Source of the DNA: Deinococcus grandis
GTDB taxonomy: Bacteria; Deinococcota; Deinococci; Deinococcales; Deinococcaceae
NCBI RefSeq assembly: GCF_001485435.1
Contig: NZ_BCMS01000001.1
Span: forward strand, 184,001 to 248,000
Reading direction: 5' to 3'
DNA: 64,000 bases
The position numbers and the translations under genes were made by a program. Below are positions 54,334-62,744 of this stretch, piece by piece. Under the pieces are notes generated by a model. The model saw only the letters and a program-made list of their open reading frames with translations, was not told the origin of the DNA and did not search any database. Each line of letters starts with the position of its first letter. The stretch's first letter is position 1.

Positions 54334-54496
54334 GCTCAGGCGGATTCCGGTTGAAAGGTGTGCAACATCTTTCAACCTGAGCGGATGCGACTCGCAGAGC
54401 TGCGCAGCAGAGGAGGAGAAAAACGGGTTCCGGGCGTGGAGTTGGCAGATCGGTGGTGTTCCGATCTGTCAACGAAACAGACGGAATCCGTATCAG
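54334..54496 (-). repeat. Dispersed MITE-like element, copy D
   Basis: On the minus strand it begins CTGATACGGATTCCGTCTG and ends CAACCGGAATCCGCCTGAG, so the two ends are inverted copies (CTGATACGGATTCCG / CTCAGGCGGATTCCG). Hairpin 1 CAGATCGG/CCGATCTG, hairpin 2 GGTTGAAAG/CTTTCAACC. Longer subtype with AGCTCTG insert. Its CTGATA end contains the TGA stop of the macro-domain gene. Confidence 0.8.
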
Positions 54497-55011
54497 GCGG
54501 TCACTCGCTGCCACGCGCGGCGGAACACGTTCAGCGTGCCCCCGTCGAATAGGACCACCCGCACGTGCAGGTCCGGGTGATCCGCCAGGAACGCGGTGAT
54601 CGTCCGCAGCGTCACCTCCGCCGCCTGTGGCAGCGGGTACCCGTACACCCCCGTACTGATCGCCGGGAACGCCACGCTGCGGCACCCGGCCTGCACCGCC
54701 AGGTCCAGGCTGCGGCGGTACGCCCCGGCCAGCAGCTCCGGCTCGCCCTGGGTGCCGCCGCGCCAGATCGGCCCGACCGCGTGAATCACGTGCCGCACAC
54801 CCCGCGCCGACAGGCCGAACGCCGAGGTGATCACCGCCGTGCCCGTGGGCGTCCCCCCGATCTCGCGGATGGCGCGCAGCAGCTCCGGCCCCGCCGCGCG
54901 GTGGATGACGCCGTCCACGCCGCCCCCGCCCGCCAGTTCCCTGTTGGCCGCCGTGACGACCGCGCACACGTCCTGCGCGGCGATGTCCCCCTGCACGAGG
55001 TCCAGCGGCAC
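54493..55011 (-). CDS. Macro-domain ADP-ribose hydrolase
   Basis: 172 residues of the MacroD/YmdB type: QGDIAAQDVCAVVTAANRELAGGGGVDGVIHRAAGPELL, then HVIHAVGPIW and SVAFPAISTGVYGYPLPQAAEV. Hydrolyses O-acetyl-ADP-ribose and mono-ADP-ribose linked to protein or nucleic acid. It follows gmk by 7 nt, so they form an operon. Its last codon is followed by TGA belonging to repeat copy D, so the element marks the gene end. Confidence 0.93.
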   Translation of the reverse strand: MPLDLVQGDIAAQDVCAVVTAANRELAGGGGVDGVIHRAAGPELLRAIREIGGTPTGTAVITSAFGLSARGVRHVIHAVGPIWRGGTQGEPELLAGAYRRSLDLAVQAGCRSVAFPAISTGVYGYPLPQAAEVTLRTITAFLADHPDLHVRVVLFDGGTLNVFRRAWQRVTA

Positions 55012-55018
55012 GCGCCCC

Positions 55019-55726
55019 TTACTCCCCGGTGACCTGCGCCAGCCGCGCGTCCGTGAAGGTGTAGCTGCGCAGGTGATCGGCCCGCACGCGCGCCTCCCGG
55101 TCGGCTTCCGTCCACTCGGGTTCCGGCAGCTGCCGCGCCCGCTCGGCCCGCTGGATCGCCACGAGTTCCTCCACGGCGCGGTCCAGGTCGTCGTTCACGA
55201 CCACGTACCGGAACTCGTGCGCCTCGCGGATCTCCTCACGGGCGCGCGCCAGGCGCTTCTCGATCCGTTCGGGCGTCTCGGTCGCGCGGCCCTCCAGGCG
55301 GCGGCGCAGCTCCGTCAGGCTGGGCGGCATGATGAAGATCAGAATCGCCTCCTCGCCCACGCGCGCCTTGACCTGCATGGCACCCTCCACCTCGATCTCC
55401 AGCACCACGTCCTGCCCGCGGCTCAGCGCCGCCTCGATTGGCTCGATCGGCGTGCCGTAGCGGTTCCCCACGAACGCCGCGTGCTCCAGGAAGCCGTTCG
55501 CCTGCGCCTTCTCCTCGAACGCCTCGGGGCTCACGAACACGTAGTGCACGCCGTCCTGCTCGCCCGGGCGGGCCTCGCGGGTCGTCCAGGAGGTACTAAA
55601 GAATACGTCCTGCCCGGCCAGCCAGCGTTCACGCAGCGTGCCCTTGCCCACGCCGGACGCGCCGGTCATGACCAGCAGCAGCCCGCGCCGCGCGGGAGTG
55701 GAAAGTGGAGTCTCGGAAACCGTCAT
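55019..55726 (-). CDS. gmk: Guanylate kinase
   Basis: Phosphorylates GMP to GDP. 235 residues: P-loop TGASGVGKGT (about 21-30), STSWTTREARPGEQDGVHYVFVS (GMP site), EIEVEGAMQVK, FIMPPSLTELRRRLEGRATE. C-terminal extension of about 30 residues beyond the usual size. Start at 55726 (MTVSETPLS) since TATGGT (55733-55738) ends 6 nt upstream. Co-transcribed with the macro-domain gene. Confidence 0.94.
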   Translation of the reverse strand: MTVSETPLSTPARRGLLLVMTGASGVGKGTLRERWLAGQDVFFSTSWTTREARPGEQDGVHYVFVSPEAFEEKAQANGFLEHAAFVGNRYGTPIEPIEAALSRGQDVVLEIEVEGAMQVKARVGEEAILIFIMPPSLTELRRRLEGRATETPERIEKRLARAREEIREAHEFRYVVVNDDLDRAVEELVAIQRAERARQLPEPEWTEADREARVRADHLRSYTFTDARLAQVTGE

Positions 55727-55732
55727 CCCCCC

Positions 55733-55738
55733 ACCATA
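55733..55738 (-). promoter_or_regulatory. Leaderless -10 element (TATGGT) for gmk
   Basis: Ends 6 nt before ATG 55726. Confidence 0.45.
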
Positions 55739-55773
55739 CCCGGGAGCCCCCAGGACTGGAAACCCGCACGCAG

Positions 55774-55809
55774 CAGGCGCGGCCCCCACGCACAGGGGAG
55801 CCGCGCCTG
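55774..55809. terminator. Hairpin after the 143-aa basic-tail gene
   Basis: CAGGCGCGGC (55774-55783) pairs with GCCGCGCCTG (55800-55809), extended by CCCC/GGGG with one bulge. No strong T-run. Confidence 0.55.
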
Positions 55810-55819
55810 AACTGAACCG

Positions 55820-56251
55820 TTACTTCTTCTTCTTGCCGGAGGTGGCCTTCGCGCGGCCCTTGCCGAGCGCCTGACCCTTCTCGAAGCTGGCCTGCATCTT
55901 GCGGCGCGTCTCCTCGACCATCGTCTGGAAGTCCACCAGACCGGACTCGACAGCCTCCATGCTGGGCTTGATGTTCCCGCCACGGCGCGCGGCGGCCAGC
56001 TCGCGGTTGGTCTCCTCGAACCACGCCTCGAAGTCCGGGGTGTGGTCGAAGATCATCTCGCGGGTGTCCTTCTGGTACGTGTCGGTGCTGCCACGGCGCG
56101 TGAACTGCTTGGGCATCGTGAAGCGCTCGGGCAGGTACGCACCGTCGATCTTGCCAGCCCGCACCGCCTCCTGGAACTGCTTCACGAAGGTGTCGCTGCG
56201 CTGGGGGTTGCTGAGTTCCATCACCTGTTCACTGAGTTTCTTGTAAGCCAT
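55820..56251 (-). CDS. Hypothetical protein with Lys-rich tail (143 aa)
   Basis: Encodes MAYKKLSEQVMELSNPQRSDTFVKQFQEAVRAGKIDGAYLPERFTMPKQF... and ends in a basic tail (GRAKATSGKKKK). Predicted mainly helical, no membrane segment. I do not recognise the family. Start 56251 is backed by a strong AGGAGG 9 nt upstream, one of the few perfect ribosome sites in the window, suggesting high expression. The basic tail could bind nucleic acid. Confidence 0.72.
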   Translation of the reverse strand: MAYKKLSEQVMELSNPQRSDTFVKQFQEAVRAGKIDGAYLPERFTMPKQFTRRGSTDTYQKDTREMIFDHTPDFEAWFEETNRELAAARRGGNIKPSMEAVESGLVDFQTMVEETRRKMQASFEKGQALGKGRAKATSGKKKK

Positions 56252-56772
56252 AAGTGGAAATCCTCCTGACTCAGAAGTATGACGGTCCGGAGGACATGAA
56301 GTAAAGACCGCCAGATGTCTATCGGTCATCCTGAGTCGCTCAAGAGGTCGCCACTGAATTCTTTGAGGAGCGAAATCCACCAGTGAAACAGTGGCCGATC
56401 ACGCCATCCTGCTCTGAAGGTACTCGGGAGGATCCATCGAGTCAGATGCGCGCTACACAATCAAAACGCCAAGCCATGAGGCGCACGATTGGTCCTCACA
56501 GACGATTCATCCCGCCCCGAAGGGCTTCGTGCGCCTCCAGGGTCAAGGCATCCGCCGGTTCGTGCATGGCCACAGGCGGGTTCGTCGAAAGACCGCCCCT
56601 CAACTCTGCATGTCGGTGCAACCGTTGAAGGTCAAGCGATTCAACCGGGCCGAGGTTGCCTGAAGAGACGGCCCAATCTCATCCGCGTTCCCCTGAAGGA
56701 AGGCGGCTGCCCGGATTCAAATGCGGCAGCTGTCATGAATAGAGCGCAGCGTGCAGAGGCATCACTCTGAAT
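56252..56772. other. Intergenic region without supported genes
   Basis: About 520 bp of lower GC than the neighbours. Near its left end lies the promoter region of the 143-aa gene (CATACT about 24 nt before its AGGAGG). Short open frames exist (for example 56489-56770) but their residue content is not protein-like. No tRNA or clear repeat seen. Confidence 0.4.
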
Positions 56773-57240
56773 CTACAGGCGCAGCAGCCCGGCGGACGTG
56801 CCCGTGAAACCGCACGCCGCATAGAAGGCCGTCAGGTGCGCTTCGAAATCCACGTGCAGCCACTCCACCTCCACGTGCGCCCGCGTGGCGCGGATGGCCT
56901 CCTGCACCAGACGCGTGCCGACGCCGCGCCGCTGCCAGTCCGGGCGGACGGTCGTGTCCAGCAGGAACGCGTGCGCGCCGCCGTCCCAGGCGACGTTCAC
57001 GAAGCCCACCAGCCGCGCCCCGTCATGCGCGGTCACCCAGATCAGGCTGCGCGTCAGCACCGCCGCCCAGCGTGACCCATCGTCCGCACCGCCCCACGCC
57101 AGCGACCGGAGCCCACCCAGCGCGGGCAGGTCCGGCCACTCGCGGACGCGGTACGTGACGGGCGGCGCGGTCACAGCGCATTCCAGTTCCATTGAAGGGC
57201 CGACACCGCGCCCTTCAATTCCACTTCCAATCGCCGCCAT
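56773..57240 (-). CDS. GNAT-family acetyltransferase
   Basis: 155 residues with the GNAT acetyl-CoA core: LVGFVNVAWDGGAHAFLLDTTVRPDWQRRGVGTRLVQEAI (motif A, RRGVGT) and a closing FYAACGFTGTSAGLLRL (motif B). Substrate unknown. ATG 57240 has GAGGA about 8 nt upstream; ATG 57192 is an alternative. A long hairpin (57264-57299) stands in the leader. Confidence 0.82.
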   Translation of the reverse strand: MAAIGSGIEGRGVGPSMELECAVTAPPVTYRVREWPDLPALGGLRSLAWGGADDGSRWAAVLTRSLIWVTAHDGARLVGFVNVAWDGGAHAFLLDTTVRPDWQRRGVGTRLVQEAIRATRAHVEVEWLHVDFEAHLTAFYAACGFTGTSAGLLRL

Positions 57241-57263
57241 TCTCAGGTCCTCGCTTCGATCGA

Positions 57264-57299
57264 TTCAGAGGCATCGAGGATACCCTCGATACCTCTGAA
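57264..57299. other. Long near-perfect dyad between kbl and the acetyltransferase gene
   Basis: 16-bp stem 57264-57279 with 57284-57299, one mismatch, loop of 4 nt. It begins 8 bp after the kbl stop codon (57308-57310) on the minus strand and includes TATCCT/TATCGA words. Candidate operator or transcript-end hairpin; no T-run. Confidence 0.6.
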
Positions 57300-57307
57300 C
57301 GCTGCTG

Positions 57308-58495
57308 TCAGGAGATGATGCCCAGCATGCGGCCCACCTCGGCGTACGCCTGCAGCGCGTGATCCAGGTCGTCGCGGGTATGCTCGGCAGTCACGATGTT
57401 GCGGATGCGGGCCAGCCCGCGCGGCACGGTCGGGAAGCCCAAGCCCACCGCGAACACGCCCCGGTCGAACAGCAGGCGGCTCGCCTCGAACGCCGCCGGA
57501 GCCTCCCCGAAGATCACCGGCGTGATCGGGGTGGTGCTGCCGAAGATGTCGAAGCCCAGGCCCTGCAACTCCGCCTTGAAGTACCGGGTGTTCGCCCACA
57601 GGCGCTCCATCAGGGTCGGGTCGCGCTGCACCTCGTCCAGCGCGGCCGCCAGCGCGCCCACCGTCGCGGGCGCCTGCGCGGTGCTGAACAGGTACGGGCG
57701 GGCGCGGTTGATCAGCAGCTGCCGCAGGTCCCCGTGCCCGGCCGCGTAGCCACCCACGCCGCCCCACGCCTTGCTGAGCGTCCCCACCTGAATCACGTCG
57801 TCGGCGTACTCGAACCCGAAGTGATGCACGGTGCCGCGCCCCGCCTCGCCCATCACGCCGCTGCCGTGCGCGTCGTCCACGTACGTCACCGCGCCGAACT
57901 TCCGGGCGACCGCCACCAGCCGGTCCAGCGGCGCCACGTCCCCGTCCATGCTGAACACCCCGTCCGTCACGACCAGTTTCAGGCCGTCGGTGTCGTGCTC
58001 TTTCAGCAGACGCTCCAGATCGTCCGGGTCCGCGTGCTTGAACACCTTCTTCGTCGCCTTCGTCAGGCGCAGCCCGTCGATGATGCTCGCGTGGTTCAGC
58101 TCGTCGCTGACGACCAGATCGCCCTCGCGCAGCAGCGCCCCCAGCACCCCCTGGTTCGTCGTGAAGCCGCTGTGCAGCACCAGCGCACTCCCCGTGTGCT
58201 TGAACGCCGCGAGCTGCGCCTCGAACTCCTCATGAATCCGCAGCGTCCCCGCGATGGTCCGCACCGCCCCCGCCCCCACGCCCCAGGTCTCCAGGTACTC
58301 GGCAGCCCGCGCCTTCAGGGCCGGGTGGTCCGCGAAACCCAGATAATTGTTGCTCGCGAGGTTCACCACCTCACGCCCATCCACCCGCGTCCGGGCCCGG
58401 TTCGCGCTGTCCAGCACGCGCGGGTGAATCAGCAGCCCGCTCTCACGCAGGCCGGACAGTTCGGCAGACAGACGATCAGACAGGGAAGTGGCCAT
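57308..58495 (-). CDS. kbl: Glycine C-acetyltransferase (2-amino-3-ketobutyrate CoA ligase)
   Basis: PLP enzyme that cleaves 2-amino-3-ketobutyrate with CoA to glycine and acetyl-CoA (threonine degradation). 395 residues: NYLGFADHPALKARA, YVDDAHGSGVMGEAGRG, VGTLSKAWGGVGGYAAG (PLP lysine). Members of the alpha-oxoamine synthase family (BioF, HemA) are alternatives, but the sequence HHFGFEYADDVIQ and length fit KBL. Start 58495 (MATSLSDRL) has TAGACT (58504-58509) ending 8 nt upstream. No tdh gene adjoins. Confidence 0.9.
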   Translation of the reverse strand: MATSLSDRLSAELSGLRESGLLIHPRVLDSANRARTRVDGREVVNLASNNYLGFADHPALKARAAEYLETWGVGAGAVRTIAGTLRIHEEFEAQLAAFKHTGSALVLHSGFTTNQGVLGALLREGDLVVSDELNHASIIDGLRLTKATKKVFKHADPDDLERLLKEHDTDGLKLVVTDGVFSMDGDVAPLDRLVAVARKFGAVTYVDDAHGSGVMGEAGRGTVHHFGFEYADDVIQVGTLSKAWGGVGGYAAGHGDLRQLLINRARPYLFSTAQAPATVGALAAALDEVQRDPTLMERLWANTRYFKAELQGLGFDIFGSTTPITPVIFGEAPAAFEASRLLFDRGVFAVGLGFPTVPRGLARIRNIVTAEHTRDDLDHALQAYAEVGRMLGIIS

Positions 58496-58635
58496 ATTCG
58501 AAGAGTCTAGGCGCCCACCACCCACCCCGTCCGTGAGCCGGGGACGACCAGCGCTCCGCACCTCCCCCGCAACGTGCCATGCACACGGGAAGGGCAGCCT
58601 GCGCCTCCGGTGCCTCCTCGCCCCGGGTATGGCAA

Positions 58636-58659
58636 ACCCCCCGGGGCGGCCCGGGGGGT
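58636..58659 (-). terminator. Terminator after lpdA
   Basis: Ten-base stem ACCCCCCGGG/CCCGGGGGGT with a 4-nt loop, followed on the minus strand by TTTGCC. Confidence 0.6.
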
Positions 58660-58697
58660 CTATCGCTTCTCGCTTCGCTCGGCCCTGACGGGCGCGA

Positions 58698-60101
58698 TTA
58701 CCTGTTCATGATATGAATCGCCTGCTTATGCACCGCCTCGGCGGCCTCCAGCACGCTCTCGCCCAGGGTCGGGTGCGCGTGGATGGTCAGGGCGATGTCA
58801 CTGGCGGTCGCGGCCATCTCCAGCGCCAGTCCGGCCTCGCCGAGCAGGTCGCTGGCGTGCGGGCCGACGATGTGCACGCCCAGCAGCAGGTCGGTGTCCT
58901 TCTCGACGACCATCTTCACGAACCCGTCGGTCTGCTGGAGGGTCATGGCGCGGCCCGACGCGGACAGGGGGAACACGCCGGTCTTGACGCTGTAGCCCTT
59001 GTCCTTGGCTTCCTGCTCGGTCAGGCCCACCCAGGCCAGTTCGGGGCTGGTGTACACCACGCCGGGAATGGCGACGGCGTCCTGCTCGGCGGGTTTCCCG
59101 GCGATGACCTCGGCGGCGACCAGACCTTCCTTCATGGCCTTGTGGGCCAGCATGGGGTTACTGGCGACGTCCCCGATGGAGTAGATGTGCGGGACGTTCG
59201 TGCGCTGCTGCTTGTCCGCCGGGATGAAGCCCCGGTCCGTGACCGTCACGCCCGCCGCCTGGGCATTCAGGCCGTCGGTGCGGGGGCGGCGGCCCACGGC
59301 CACCAGCACGCGGTCGAAGACCTCCACGGTCTTCGCGCCGGTCTTCACGTCCTCGAGTTCCACGTGGACGCCGTCGGCTTTCTTCTCGGCCTTGTTGGCC
59401 TTGGTCTGCACGGCGATCTCGATGCCCTGCTTCTTCATGGCCTTCGTGAATTCCTTGACGGCATCGGCGTCCGCGCCGGGCACCACGTTCGGCATGAACT
59501 CGATGACTTTGACCTTGCTGCCCATGTTGTTGTACACGTGCGCGAACTCGAAACCGATCACGCCGCCGCCGATGCACAGCATCCGCGCGGGCACGGGGTC
59601 CGGCATGACCAGCGCGCCCGTGGAGTCCACGATGCTCTCCTGATCCACGTCTAGGCCTGGCAGTTTGGCGGGTTCGCTACCGGTCGCGATGATGATGCTG
59701 GCCGCCGTGACCGTCTGCTCGCCGACCTTCACGGTGTGGTCGTCCACGAAGCTGGCCTGCCCGGTCAGGTGCGTGACCTTGTTCGCCTTGAACAGCGCGC
59801 CGACGCCGCCGGTCAGCTTCTTCACGATGCCGTCCTTCCAGCCGTTCAGCTTGGCGATGTCCATCCGCTGCTCGCCGAAGGTCAGGCCGAAGTCCGCCGC
59901 GTGCCGCGCCGCGGCGATCTGCTCACCGGCGTGCAGCAGCGCCTTGGTGGGAATGCAGCCCACGTTCAGGCACACGCCGCCCACCTTCTCCCGCTCAGCG
60001 CACGCGACCTTCAGGCCCAGCTGCGCCGCGCGGATCGCCGCGTGATACCCGCCGGGTCCCGCGCCGATCACGAGCACGTCGTAGTCATAGGATTTCGTCA
60101 T
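58698..60101 (-). CDS. lpdA: Dihydrolipoyl dehydrogenase
   Basis: FAD-dependent E3 subunit that reoxidises dihydrolipoamide of 2-oxoacid dehydrogenases and the glycine cleavage system. 467 residues: VIGAGPGGYHAAIRAAQLG (FAD), GGVCLNVGCIPTKALLH (redox Cys pair), CIGGGVIGFEFAHVY (NAD), YSIGDVASNPMLAHKA and HAHPTLGESVLEAA (catalytic His-Glu). Leaderless start: TAGACT (60108-60113) ends 6 nt upstream. Stands alone, away from other dehydrogenase subunits. Confidence 0.95.
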   Translation of the reverse strand: MTKSYDYDVLVIGAGPGGYHAAIRAAQLGLKVACAEREKVGGVCLNVGCIPTKALLHAGEQIAAARHAADFGLTFGEQRMDIAKLNGWKDGIVKKLTGGVGALFKANKVTHLTGQASFVDDHTVKVGEQTVTAASIIIATGSEPAKLPGLDVDQESIVDSTGALVMPDPVPARMLCIGGGVIGFEFAHVYNNMGSKVKVIEFMPNVVPGADADAVKEFTKAMKKQGIEIAVQTKANKAEKKADGVHVELEDVKTGAKTVEVFDRVLVAVGRRPRTDGLNAQAAGVTVTDRGFIPADKQQRTNVPHIYSIGDVASNPMLAHKAMKEGLVAAEVIAGKPAEQDAVAIPGVVYTSPELAWVGLTEQEAKDKGYSVKTGVFPLSASGRAMTLQQTDGFVKMVVEKDTDLLLGVHIVGPHASDLLGEAGLALEMAATASDIALTIHAHPTLGESVLEAAEAVHKQAIHIMNR

Positions 60102-60107
60102 GCTGGC

Positions 60108-60113
60108 AGTCTA
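60108..60113 (-). promoter_or_regulatory. Leaderless -10 element (TAGACT) for lpdA
   Basis: Ends 6 nt before ATG 60101. Confidence 0.55.
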
Positions 60114-60192
60114 ACGCGCCCCCCGTGAGCCGTCACTGACCTGCCGCCATAGCTGGACAGGCGCCATTCACAACTCCCACTGGTCAAACACG

Positions 60193-60213
60193 GGTGATGG
60201 TTGATCGGTGATG
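60193..60213. repeat. Tandem 7-nt repeats
   Basis: GGTGATG, GTTGATC, GGTGATG between lpdA and hemW; same heptamer class as at 36464-36484. Confidence 0.65.
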
Positions 60214-60223
60214 GAGAAAAGAC

Positions 60224-61399
60224 TCAGAGCTCAAGGAAGTCCGTCACGACGCGATTCAGGACCCACCAGCCGTCCGGCGTGGCGCGCAGGCGGTCACCGT
60301 GCAGCGTCAGGAGGCCGCGCGCGACGTTCTGCGCGATGGGGGCGGCGTACACCCCTGCCACGTCCAGGCCGCTGCGGCGCGACAGGTCGGCCAGATCCAC
60401 GCCCGCGCGCAGGCGCAGACCCATGAACAGCGCGTCCGTCACGAACTCGGTCGCGTCGATGGCCTCCGCCTCGCCCGCCGCGCCCGTCAGCCACTCGTGC
60501 AGGTGCGGATTCGTCCGGCGGACCGTCAGCACGTTCGGGGCGCGTTGCTGTTCACCATCCGCCATCTGCCATCCGCCATCCGCCGGGTAGTGCCCCGCCG
60601 CACCCGGACCCAGCCCCAGGTACGTGCGGCCCTGCCAGTACGCGAGGTTGTGCCGGGATTCCTGCCCGGGCCGCGCGTAGTTGCTCACCTCGTAGCGGCT
60701 GAAGCCCAGAGCGGTCAGGGCGGCCTCGGTGTCCTCGAAGCCGCGCCGTTCGTCGTCCTCCTGCACGGTCACGCCGCGCCGGGCGAACTCCGTGCCGGGC
60801 TCGATGGTCAGCGTGTACGCACTGACGTGCCCCACGCCCAGATCCACCAGCCCCTGGATGTCACTCAGGAGCGGCTGGCCCGGCACGGCCGTGATCAGGT
60901 CCCCACTCACGTGGAAGCCCGCGCCGATCAGGGTCGTCACGGCCTCGCGTGCCTGCACCGCGTCATGCTGGCGGCCCAGGAATTTCAAGGTGGCGTCGTC
61001 GAGGCTCTGCACGCCCACGCTGGCCCGGTCGAACCCCAGCGCCCGCCAGTGCGCCGCGCGCACCCCGCTGACCGTCCCCGGATTCACCTCCAGCGTGTTC
61101 TCCACGCGGCCCCACCCCAGGTGCCGCCGCACGCTGCCCACCAGCGCCGCGAGTTCATCGTCCCGCAGGAAACTCGGCGTGCCGCCCCCCAGGTACACCG
61201 TGTCCAGCTCGACGGTGTAGGCCGCGGCCAGCCCCGCCGCCTCGACCTCCAGCTGTTCCAGGTAGCGTTCCACCAGACCGGCGCGGCGCGTCAGGACGTG
61301 AAAATCGCAGTACGGGCAGATCGTCGGGCAGAACGGCACGTGCACGTACAGGTGCCGCACCACCGGATCCAGCGCGGGGGAGGGGGCAGGCAGACTCAC
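60224..61399 (-). CDS. hemW: Radical SAM heme chaperone HemW
   Basis: 391 residues. VHVPFCPTICPYCDFHV holds the CxxxCxxC cluster motif, GGGTPSFL the SAM-binding loop, with NPGTV and SVGVQSLDD further on; the C-terminal HemN_C-like region has ALFMGLRLRAGVD. HemW binds heme and delivers it to target proteins; it is related to HemN but lacks its extra N-terminal region. GTG 61399 is leaderless (TACACT ends 7 nt upstream). Four heptamer repeats (60555-60582) lie within the coding frame, encoding a Gly/Asp/Met-rich insert around YPADGGWQMADGEQQ. Confidence 0.92.
   Translation of the reverse strand: MSLPAPSPALDPVVRHLYVHVPFCPTICPYCDFHVLTRRAGLVERYLEQLEVEAAGLAAAYTVELDTVYLGGGTPSFLRDDELAALVGSVRRHLGWGRVENTLEVNPGTVSGVRAAHWRALGFDRASVGVQSLDDATLKFLGRQHDAVQAREAVTTLIGAGFHVSGDLITAVPGQPLLSDIQGLVDLGVGHVSAYTLTIEPGTEFARRGVTVQEDDERRGFEDTEAALTALGFSRYEVSNYARPGQESRHNLAYWQGRTYLGLGPGAAGHYPADGGWQMADGEQQRAPNVLTVRRTNPHLHEWLTGAAGEAEAIDATEFVTDALFMGLRLRAGVDLADLSRRSGLDVAGVYAAPIAQNVARGLLTLHGDRLRATPDGWWVLNRVVTDFLEL
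60555..60582. repeat. Tandem 7-nt repeats inside hemW
   Basis: CCATCCG, CCATCTG, CCATCCG, CCATCCG. The total of 28 nt is not a multiple of three, so copy change would break the hemW frame. Confidence 0.7.
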
Positions 61400-61406
61400 G
61401 CGCGGC

Positions 61407-61412
61407 AGTGTA
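61407..61412 (-). promoter_or_regulatory. Leaderless -10 element (TACACT) for hemW
   Basis: Ends 7 nt before GTG 61399. Confidence 0.55.
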
Positions 61413-61494
61413 CCGCCCACCCCCGCGCGAAGCCGTGACCCGCCTTCCACGCCCGGCGCGGGAGGCAGTCCAGCGACCTGCTGCGGCCCGCGCG

Positions 61495-61500
61495 TATCCT
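61495..61500 (+). promoter_or_regulatory. Leaderless -10 element (TATCCT)
   Basis: Ends 6 nt before ATG 61507 of the PaaI-type thioesterase gene. Confidence 0.55.
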
Positions 61501-61506
61501 CCGCGC

Positions 61507-62007
61507 ATGACCGACCAGCCCCGACAGCGCACCTACACCTGGGCCGACATGACCCCCGCCCTGGAAGCCGCCCGCCGCCTCAGCGGCCTGGAGTACCTGC
61601 ACGCCATCGCCCGCGGTGAGCTGCCCCCCGCACCCATCGGCATGACGCTCGGCATGGAACCCCTGCGCGCCGAGGACTTCACCGAGGGCCGCGCCGTCTT
61701 CCGCCTGAAACCGCAGGAGTACCACCACAACCCCATCGGCAGCGTGCACGGCGGCGTGTTCGCCACGCTGCTCGACTCCGCCGTGGGCTGCGCGATCCAC
61801 ACCACGCTCCCCGCCGGGGTCGGCTACACCACGCTGGAACTGAAATTCAACTGCATCCGCCCCCTCCTCGCCGGCGGCCCCGAGGTGCAGGCCATCGGGC
61901 AGGTCGTGCAGGTCACCCGCCAGACCGCCATCGCTGAGGGCCGCATCGTCGACGACAGCGGGAAGCTGTACGCCCACGCCACCACCACCTGCCTCCTGCT
62001 GCGCTGA
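61507..62007 (+). CDS. PaaI-family hotdog thioesterase
   Basis: 166 residues. Hotdog-fold core with HHNPIGSVHGGVFATLLDSAVGCAIHTTLPAGVGYTTLELKFNCIRPL; the Asn and HGG elements fit the PaaI/hGBA family that hydrolyses acyl-CoA esters such as phenylacetyl-CoA intermediates. N-terminal helix LEAARRLSGLEYLHAIARGELPPAPIG is typical of the 'PaaI-like, DUF4442-adjacent' members. Start at 61507 set by the leaderless promoter. Confidence 0.88.
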   Translation: MTDQPRQRTYTWADMTPALEAARRLSGLEYLHAIARGELPPAPIGMTLGMEPLRAEDFTEGRAVFRLKPQEYHHNPIGSVHGGVFATLLDSAVGCAIHTTLPAGVGYTTLELKFNCIRPLLAGGPEVQAIGQVVQVTRQTAIAEGRIVDDSGKLYAHATTTCLLLR

Positions 62008-62051
62008 AGCCCAGGGAGGGTGACGACAGGGGCGTTTGGATCGAAACGTCA

Positions 62052-62144
62052 GAGGGTCTGAGAGTCCAAGGGTCTAACAACGGCGTGTGACACGACTTTT
62101 TTCTCTTAGACTCTCAGACCCTTGGACCCTTGACCCATTGACCC
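62052..62144. repeat. Inverted array of 7-8-nt repeats
   Basis: Left arm built of GGGTCTGA, GAGTCCAA, GGGTCTAA (62054-62077); right arm has the complementary words TTAGACTC, TCAGACCC, TTGGACCC, TTGACCC, ATTGACCC (62106-62144). About 28 bp lie between, ending in a T-rich stretch (CTTTTTTCTC). May act as terminator-like structure for the thioesterase gene or be a mobile short repeat. Confidence 0.65.
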
Positions 62145-62194
62145 GCAATGCGCACGCTGCGTGTACCTCGCGCTGAACCCCCACTCCGGCGCGG

Positions 62195-62683
62195 TCAGCG
62201 GCCGTGCGGGGTGCGGTCCATCCAGGCGGTCAGGGTGGCGGTCAGTGCGGTGGGCGTGGTGACGGTCACGGGCACGCCCACCCCCGCCACGGCGGAGGCG
62301 GCCGGGCACTCGCCCTGCGTGCCCGCACCGGCGTCCTCGCCCGTCCAGGCGGGGAAGGTGCCGCCCTCGCGGTAGGGAAGGTCGCCCGCATCCTCGACCA
62401 GCGTGTCCGGCACGCTCACCGCCGGGCCGCCCGCCAGCGCGGTGTCCGCGACCACGATCACCCCGCGCGGACGTTCCTCCTGAACGGCGGCCAGCAGCGG
62501 CGTCAGTCCCTCGTGCACGACCAGCGCGGCGCGGCCCTTTCCGTCCACACCCGCGATGGCCGCCGCCAGTCCGCCTGCCAGTTCGGGCGGCGCGGCGATC
62601 AGCCACGCATGCCCCCCGGCGCGACCCTCGAACAGAGCGCGGGCGCTGCCATACACGTCAGACCAGGTGCGGGTGTGTTGCAT
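62195..62683 (-). CDS. Hypothetical protein (162 aa)
   Basis: Encodes MQHTRTWSDVYGSARALFEGRAGGHAWLIAAPPELAGG..., with alternating hydrophobic strands and helices (AALVVHEGLTPLLAAVQEERPRGVIVVADTALAGG) suggesting a small alpha/beta fold. No family recognised. Leaderless start: TATGCT (62691-62696) ends 7 nt before ATG 62683. Divergent from the next gene. Confidence 0.65.
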   Translation of the reverse strand: MQHTRTWSDVYGSARALFEGRAGGHAWLIAAPPELAGGLAAAIAGVDGKGRAALVVHEGLTPLLAAVQEERPRGVIVVADTALAGGPAVSVPDTLVEDAGDLPYREGGTFPAWTGEDAGAGTQGECPAASAVAGVGVPVTVTTPTALTATLTAWMDRTPHGR

Positions 62684-62690
62684 GCCTGCC

Positions 62691-62696
62691 AGCATA
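62691..62696 (-). promoter_or_regulatory. Leaderless -10 element (TATGCT)
   Basis: Ends 7 nt before ATG 62683. Confidence 0.55.
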
Positions 62697-62744
62697 GGCG
62701 AGGTGCGGCACCCGGCCCCAGTCGCGTGCGGCAGACTGTCCAGC

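Noticed and set aside
56489..56770. 93-aa frame in the 56.3-56.8 kb gap
   Set aside because: No ribosome site or leaderless promoter, unnatural residue content, and GC by codon position does not look coding.
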